DNA of 13,465 bases from JBBRHF01 sp038223055. Its GTDB lineage: Bacteria > Actinomycetota > Actinomycetes > JACCUZ01. Both the position numbers and the translations under genes were made by a program. The DNA is taken from NCBI GenBank assembly GCA_038223055.1, contig JBBRHF010000124.1, forward strand, positions 1 to 13,465, written 5' to 3'. Under the pieces are notes generated by a model. The model had not been told where the DNA came from. It saw nothing but the letters and a program-made list of their open reading frames with translations, and searched no databases. The number at the start of each line of letters is the position of its first letter. The first letter of the stretch is position 1. Below, piece after piece: positions 12,441-13,465 of the stretch.

Positions 12441-13465
12441 ATGGGACACAACGCAGAATCCGGCTGGCCGATCGATCCCGTCTACGGGCCGGACGCCCTG
12501 GAGTCGTTCGATCCGGCCGTCCAGCTCGGCGAGCCGGGGAAGTTTCCGTTCACCCGCGGGGTCTATCCCTCGATGTACACCGGGCGCCCGTGGACCATGC
12601 GCCAGTACGCCGGGTTCGGCACCGCCAAGGAGTCCAACGAGCGCTACAAGCAGCTCGTGGCTGCCGGCACCGGCGGACTGTCGGTGGCGTTCGACCTGCC
12701 GACCCAGATGGGCTATGACTCCGATGACCCGGTCGCGGCCGGCGAGATCGGCAAGGTCGGCGTGGCGATCGACTCCCTCGACGACATGCGCACGCTGTTC
12801 GAGGGCATCCCGCTGGGCGACGTCTCGACGTCGATGACGATCAATGCCCCGGCCGCGCTGCTGCTGCTGCTCTATCAACTGGTCGCCGAGGAGCAGGGCA
12901 TCGAGGCGTCCAAGCTGACCGGGACGATCCAGAATGACGTGCTCAAGGAGTACATCGCCCGCGGCACCTACATCTACCCTCCACAGGAGTCGCTGCGGCT
13001 GATCACGGACATCTTTGCGTACTGCAAGAGCGAGGTGCCGAAGTGGAACTCCATCTCCATCTCCGGCTACCACATGGCCGAGGCCGGAGCCACGCCCGCG
13101 CAGGAGATCGCCTTCACCCTCGCCGACGGGATCGAGTACGTCCGGGCCGCCGTCAAGGCCTGCCTCGACGTCGACGACTTCGCCGCCCGGCTGTCCTTCT
13201 TCTTCGTGGCCCGGACCACCATCCTCGAGGAGGTCGCGAAGTTCCGCGCCGCGCGACGGATCTGGGCCCAGGTGATGCGAGACGAGTTCGGCGCCAAGAA
13301 GGAGAAGTCGCAGATGCTGCGCTTCCACACCCAGACCGCCGGGGTGCAGCTCACCGCCCAGCAGCCGGAGGTCAACCTGGTCCGGGTCGCCATCCAGGCC
13401 TTGGCCGCCGTGCTCGGCGGCACCCAGTCACTGCACACGAACTCCTACGACGAGGCGCTGTCCCT
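12441..13465 (+). CDS. Methylmalonyl-CoA mutase large-subunit-type protein, N-terminal 341 codons (3' end beyond the right edge)
   Basis: Catalytic TIM-barrel part of an adenosylcobalamin-dependent acyl-CoA mutase, interconverting methylmalonyl-CoA and succinyl-CoA (propionyl-CoA metabolism). The frame stays open to the window end. Landmarks: FTRGVYPSMYTGRPW (37-51), RQYAGFGTAKESN (54-66), FDLPTQMGYDSDDP (84-97), SMTINAPA (131-138), GTIQNDVLKEY (161-171), and SGYHMAEAGA (208-217). With a constant offset of 33 from the Propionibacterium enzyme, Y56, R174 and H211 match Tyr89, Arg207 and His244. The Tyr/Arg pair favours methylmalonyl-CoA over isobutyryl-CoA (Phe/Gln) specificity. The RGVYPSMYxGRPW start resembles the shorter large subunits whose B12-binding domain is a separate protein; the missing 3' end would decide. 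ATG 12441 directly precedes the conserved region. Confidence 0.93.
   Translation, partial: MGHNAESGWPIDPVYGPDALESFDPAVQLGEPGKFPFTRGVYPSMYTGRPWTMRQYAGFGTAKESNERYKQLVAAGTGGLSVAFDLPTQMGYDSDDPVAAGEIGKVGVAIDSLDDMRTLFEGIPLGDVSTSMTINAPAALLLLLYQLVAEEQGIEASKLTGTIQNDVLKEYIARGTYIYPPQESLRLITDIFAYCKSEVPKWNSISISGYHMAEAGATPAQEIAFTLADGIEYVRAAVKACLDVDDFAARLSFFFVARTTILEEVAKFRAARRIWAQVMRDEFGAKKEKSQMLRFHTQTAGVQLTAQQPEVNLVRVAIQALAAVLGGTQSLHTNSYDEALS

Noticed and set aside
12359..12451. Longer carboxypeptidase N-terminus
   Set aside because: It would place Cys/Arg-rich residues before a normal signal peptide and run through the divergent promoter region.
11781..13328. Long antisense frame crossing the carboxypeptidase start and the mutase
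   Set aside because: Crosses a divergent promoter and two well-supported genes; no recognisable domain.

Overview
This window is high-G+C DNA from an actinobacterium (Actinomycetota). The signs are strong G/C third-position codon bias, GTG starts, and GTGA or TGATG stop/start overlaps. There is also a Tat-type lipoprotein, a solute importer without its own ATPase, and several gene starts placed 6-7 nt after a -10-like hexamer, as in leaderless actinobacterial transcripts. The conserved trpS / 2H phosphoesterase / YihY / D-Ala-D-Ala carboxypeptidase order also fits. I cannot name the genus. I saw no rRNA, tRNA, CRISPR array, insertion sequence, prophage or recognisable phage-defence island.

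Region 1 (1-6292) is a galactoside uptake and hydrolysis locus. A GH42 beta-galactosidase, cut by the left edge, reads leftward. A 230-bp divergent control region separates it from a rightward operon: a Tat/lipobox sugar-binding protein, two binding-protein-dependent permeases, and a GH36 alpha-galactosidase. The last three genes are joined by a strong RBS, a TGATG overlap and a GTGA overlap. The importer would capture and import an oligosaccharide, and the two glycosidases would remove its alpha- or beta-linked galactose in the cytoplasm. No ATPase and no regulator are present, so energy probably comes from a shared MsiK/MsmK-type ATPase encoded elsewhere.

Region 2 (6290-9277) is housekeeping: a DUF21/CBS-pair/CorC-HlyC membrane protein, tryptophanyl-tRNA synthetase, and a 2H-family RNA ligase/phosphoesterase-like protein 5 nt after trpS. 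A 17-codon leaderless upstream ORF, whose stop overlaps the GTG start of the DUF21 gene, is a candidate leader peptide.

Region 3 (9284-10000) is a compact type II toxin-antitoxin module: a ribbon-helix-helix antitoxin and a VapC-like PIN toxin with all four acidic residues. It has its own promoter/operator and is followed by an AT-rich inverted repeat. It sits inside the otherwise conserved trpS-2H-yihY-dac neighbourhood and looks like an insertion.

Region 4 (10065-13465) holds a YihY/BrkB membrane protein convergent with an S11 D-Ala-D-Ala carboxypeptidase. Their reading frames overlap tail-to-tail by 247 bp. An 82-bp divergent promoter region then leads to the first 341 codons of a methylmalonyl-CoA mutase large subunit, cut by the right edge.

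No wholly new multi-gene system is evident. The most worthwhile observations are the leaderless gene starts, the upstream ORF, the TA module with its operator and hairpin, the long antisense overlap, and the active-site reading of the mutase.
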